A stretch of 8,479 bases of DNA. Origin: Bifidobacteriaceae bacterium. GTDB lineage: Bacteria > Actinomycetota > Actinomycetes > Actinomycetales > WQXJ01. Every line of letters starts with the position of its first letter. The first letter of the stretch is position 1. Positions 7,211-8,479 of this stretch are shown here, piece by piece. The notes under the pieces were generated by a model. That model made no database searches and was not told the DNA's origin. It saw nothing but the letters and a program-made list of their open reading frames with translations. Position numbers and translations under genes: made by a program. The stretch covers positions 1 to 8,479 of the forward strand of contig JAITJY010000379.1 in assembly GCA_031278675.1 (NCBI GenBank), in the 5' to 3' direction.

Positions 7211-8479
7211 TCAACGCTCCTCCTTCAGCGTGGCCGCCACACTCCAACCGCCTTCGGGCGTCGGCCCAGCCTCAAGCGAACCGCCGAAGACCTCGACTCG
7301 CTGAGCCATCCCGACCAGCCCCTGCCCGGACCCCTCCCATTTCCCGCCCGCCTGCTCGGCGTCAAGCGTCGGCGGGCCGTTGACCACCGCCACCCGCAAA
7401 GCGCCGGCTTGAGGCTCGGTGATGTTCACCCGCGTCCAGTCCGGCGCGCCGCCATGGCGCAAAACATTGGTCAAAGACTCCTGCACAATCCGGTAGATCG
7501 TCAACCCCAGAGCCGGGTCGTCGGGTATCGAGGCGGCCAATTCGAGGGTCACGGGCAGACCCGACCGTTTGAACGAGTCGACCAGCGGCACCAAGTCGTC
7601 GGCGCCCGGCTGCGGCGCCCGGTCCGTGTCCGCGCGCAGCACCGCCAGCAGGCGGCGCATATCCGCCACCGCCTGACGTCCGGTCTGCGAGACCATCGCC
7701 ATGGCCTCGCGGGCGCGTTCCGGCTGGCGGTCGATGGCCGCTTGCGCGCCGTCCGACAGCGTCACCATCACCGCCACCGAATGCGCCACGACATCGTGCA
7801 TCTCGCGGGCTATCCGCGCGCGCTCGGTCGCCACCGCGATCTGAGCCCGCTGGTCGCGTTCCAACGCCAGGTGCTCGGCGCTGTCGACTAACGCCGCGAC
7901 ATACCGCCGCCGGTTCCCCAGGTGCACAAACACGCTCACCAACGCGGTGTAAAGGGCTATCGCCACCAGCTCGTTGACTCCGTCGCCGGTGTTGTCGCCG
8001 GCCAGGTAGGCCATCGCCACCAGGTCCGCGCAGGTCACGCCCAGTCCGATCCAGGCCGCCCGGGCGCTCGCCCGCTGGGCGACGGCGAATAACGCGAAAA
8101 AAACCACCCACTGGTCGGGGCGGCCCAGCGCCGCCCACATCGCCGAGTCCAGCGCCAGCGCGCCCGCCAGCAGCCAGACCGGATGGCGCCGCCGCCAAGC
8201 GATCAGCGCCGCCACGGCCAGCGCCCAGTAGACGGCGTAGACCTGGCCGATCACCGCCGGCGAGGCCTCAGCCAGCGGCGGCGTCAACCATCCGCCGCCC
8301 GCCCCGCCGGCTTCTTCGCCGGCCGAGCCGACCCAGGCCAGCCCGCTCAAAGCGAAGAACAGTCCGGCCACCGCCACGTCCATGAGCACCGGGTGGGCGT
8401 CCGCGAAGCGGCGGAAGCGCCCCGGCCTGGGCAGCCCCGGTTCCGGCCGCGCGGCGGGGCCGGCCGCGCTTGCCTCGCG
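7211..8479 (-). CDS. sensor histidine kinase, HisKA_3 type (N-terminus cut by window)
   Basis: This is a membrane sensor kinase that autophosphorylates on histidine and passes phosphate to the adjacent regulator. Numbering is from the GTG at 8389. Hydrophobic segments near 4-20, 45-66, 70-87, 93-108, 112-130 and 137-157 form a multi-pass sensor with no large extracellular domain. The dimerisation domain has phospho-acceptor H198 in REMHDVVAHS, and the ATPase domain has the N box QESLTNVLRHG (303-313) and a glycine box GSGQGLVGM (353-361). The usual G1 aspartate position reads VVNGPP (335-340). The frame stays open through the right edge: upstream of the GTG it encodes a proline/arginine-rich stretch ending GRFRRFADAHP, which resembles the cytoplasmic lead-in of these kinases. 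The true start is therefore probably upstream or outside the window, and the CDS is annotated as partial. The stop is 1 nt from the regulator's ATG. The signal sensed is unknown. Confidence 0.92.
   Translation of the reverse strand, partial: REASAAGPAARPEPGLPRPGRFRRFADAHPVLMDVAVAGLFFALSGLAWVGSAGEEAGGAGGGWLTPPLAEASPAVIGQVYAVYWALAVAALIAWRRRHPVWLLAGALALDSAMWAALGRPDQWVVFFALFAVAQRASARAAWIGLGVTCADLVAMAYLAGDNTGDGVNELVAIALYTALVSVFVHLGNRRRYVAALVDSAEHLALERDQRAQIAVATERARIAREMHDVVAHSVAVMVTLSDGAQAAIDRQPERAREAMAMVSQTGRQAVADMRRLLAVLRADTDRAPQPGADDLVPLVDSFKRSGLPVTLELAASIPDDPALGLTIYRIVQESLTNVLRHGGAPDWTRVNITEPQAGALRVAVVNGPPTLDAEQAGGKWEGSGQGLVGMAQRVEVFGGSLEAGPTPEGGWSVAATLKEER
7219..7225 (-). promoter_or_regulatory. 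Shine-Dalgarno of the response regulator
   Basis: On the minus strand AAGGAGG sits 9 nt before the ATG at 7209 and lies within the last codons of the kinase gene. It decides the regulator's start and implies strong translation of the regulator from the shared mRNA. Confidence 0.8.

Noticed and set aside
6247..7383. Plus-strand open frame of 378 codons across the gap and the regulator gene
   Set aside because: It is antisense to the response regulator, which has complete receiver and HTH motifs. Its translation is His/Arg/Gln/Gly-rich with no domain.
7362..8198. Minus-strand open frame of 278 codons within the kinase region
   Set aside because: Same strand but a different frame from the kinase, Gly/Arg/Ala-rich with no motif; the kinase frame carries the H, N and G boxes.
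6475..8479. Two-component pair as a regulator of, or new partner in, DISARM
   Set aside because: It is convergent with the defence genes, has ordinary kinase and regulator architecture, and shares no overlap or operon with them; proximity alone does not support a role.

Overview
The window comes from a high-GC bacterium, most probably an actinobacterium. The whole sequence is GC-rich with strong third-position G/C bias. The right-hand genes are a NarL-type regulator and a multi-pass HisKA_3 kinase of a kind very common in Actinobacteria. Nothing in the sequence fixes the genus.

Positions 4-6377 (plus strand) hold the core of a DISARM anti-phage defence operon. Its genes are drmA, a large SF2 helicase-like ATPase of 1245 codons; drmB, a 682-codon cysteine-rich protein with a C-terminal DUF1998 module; and a broken drmC, the phospholipase D-like gene. 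The genes are tightly packed: drmA and drmB share ATGA, and drmB overlaps the drmC start by 8 nt. This points to one mRNA with coupled translation. DISARM is a known system, in which DrmA and DrmB form a DNA-engaging complex and a methyltransferase modifies host DNA. No methyltransferase gene, and neither drmD nor drmE, lies in the window. If present they should be upstream of position 1, because the next genes downstream are unrelated.

The main anomaly is drmC. Its N-terminal part (from 5779) reads well for about 73 codons and then runs out of frame to a stop at 6064-6066. The C-terminal half, with an intact HxKx4D catalytic motif, continues in another frame from about 5997 to 6377. The first half of the PLD fold appears to be missing, so this looks like an internal out-of-frame deletion and not only a sequencing frameshift.

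After a 97-nt gap containing GC-rich inverted repeats but no T-tract, the minus strand carries a convergent two-component operon: a sensor histidine kinase (7211 to beyond the right edge, N-terminus cut by the window) followed by its NarL/FixJ response regulator (6475-7209). They are separated by 1 nt, and the regulator's strong Shine-Dalgarno lies inside the kinase's 3' end. This pair looks like a chromosomal signalling module, richer in GC than the DISARM genes, so the gap may mark the right border of a defence island. I see no tRNA, rRNA, CRISPR array, insertion sequence or attachment-site repeat. There is no gene-free stretch longer than 300 nt.
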